Of a stretch of DNA of 14,875 nucleotides, positions 14,707-14,875 are shown piece after piece. Each line of letters opens with the position of its first letter. The stretch's first letter is position 1. Source of the DNA: an uncultured Brachyspira sp. (GTDB lineage Bacteria > Spirochaetota > Brachyspiria > Brachyspirales > Brachyspiraceae). Position numbers and translations under genes: made by a program. Under the pieces are notes generated by a model that saw nothing but the letters and a program-made list of their open reading frames with translations, searched no databases and had not been told where the DNA came from. The stretch lies in the NCBI RefSeq assembly GCF_949287625.1, contig NZ_CASEGO010000074.1, positions 1 through 14,875 on the forward strand, written 5' to 3'.

Positions 14707-14712
14707 TATATA
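14684..14712 (+). promoter_or_regulatory. Outward promoter-like MITE tip facing the terminal repeat copy
   Basis: TTGACA (14684-14689) and TATATA (14707-14712) are 17 bp apart. It points into the 350-bp repeat copy that starts about 40 bp downstream. Confidence 0.45.
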
Positions 14713-14749
14713 TTCATCATAAACTTCTATTTACAAATGTAAACGTATA

Positions 14750-14875
14750 ATTTTTAAATTTTATTCTCAATTCCCACCCTTTAATTTTAAGCATTATTAT
14801 GTTATTTATAAATTATTTTTTATCTTTTAGCTTTTACTGTTATTATAGCACCCACCCAAGCGATTTTTTAATTTA
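14750..14875. repeat. Partial copy of the 350-bp repeat unit, runs off window
   Basis: CCCACCCTTT (14773) and CCCACCCAAG (14851) are 78 bp apart, against 79 bp in all four units of the array at 141-1563, with matching AT-rich sequence between. It is closest to unit 3 (shared TGTTATTTATA and AGCTTTTACTGTTATT). Orientation is the same as in the first array. The 5' half of the unit is absent here; the junction with the flank is near 14750. Confidence 0.85.

Overview
The window reads as a chromosomal segment of an AT-rich spirochaete, most likely Brachyspira. This rests on composition, on relaxed-lipobox lipoprotein and outer-membrane protein genes, and on recall of Brachyspira gene content; no database search was run. 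Housekeeping genes are mixed with small mobile elements and repeats.

Layout. Bases 1-134 are the end of an insertion sequence: the start of an IS630-like transposase gene (minus strand) and its terminal inverted repeat. Bases 141-1563 are a non-coding tandem array of four ~350-bp units, each with three nested inverted repeats. A three-gene minus-strand operon follows: an unknown 130-aa protein, a PTS EIIA-like protein and kdsB (CMP-Kdo synthetase). argS diverges from it. argS and fbp (class III fructose-1,6-bisphosphatase) converge on a 566-bp gap holding at least one MITE-like element. Next come tRNA-Pro(UGG), tRNA-Arg(UCU) and tRNA-His(GUG), two paralogous outer-membrane-like barrel genes with another MITE between them, tRNA-Arg(UCG), a membrane-anchored TPR protein that appears cut short, a convergent AAA15-type ATPase, a foldback element, and an OppA-like lipoprotein gene. 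A short MITE begins on the oppA stop codon and carries its terminator-like hairpin. The window ends inside another copy of the 350-bp repeat.

Main idea. The IS end at 112-134 and the MITE ends at 5281, 5310, 5551, 9118, 14532 and 14684 share one 23-bp terminal repeat. Each outward-facing tip carries TTGACA placed so that, with TA-rich target DNA (TATATA or TATATT), it makes a -35/-10 promoter with exactly 17-bp spacing. One such end appears to drive the second outer-membrane gene, two head copies of the 350-bp repeat, and two abut at 5281-5332 to make a symmetric element with one shared -10. The repeat array with nested stems and this family of promoter-building ends are the two least explained features.
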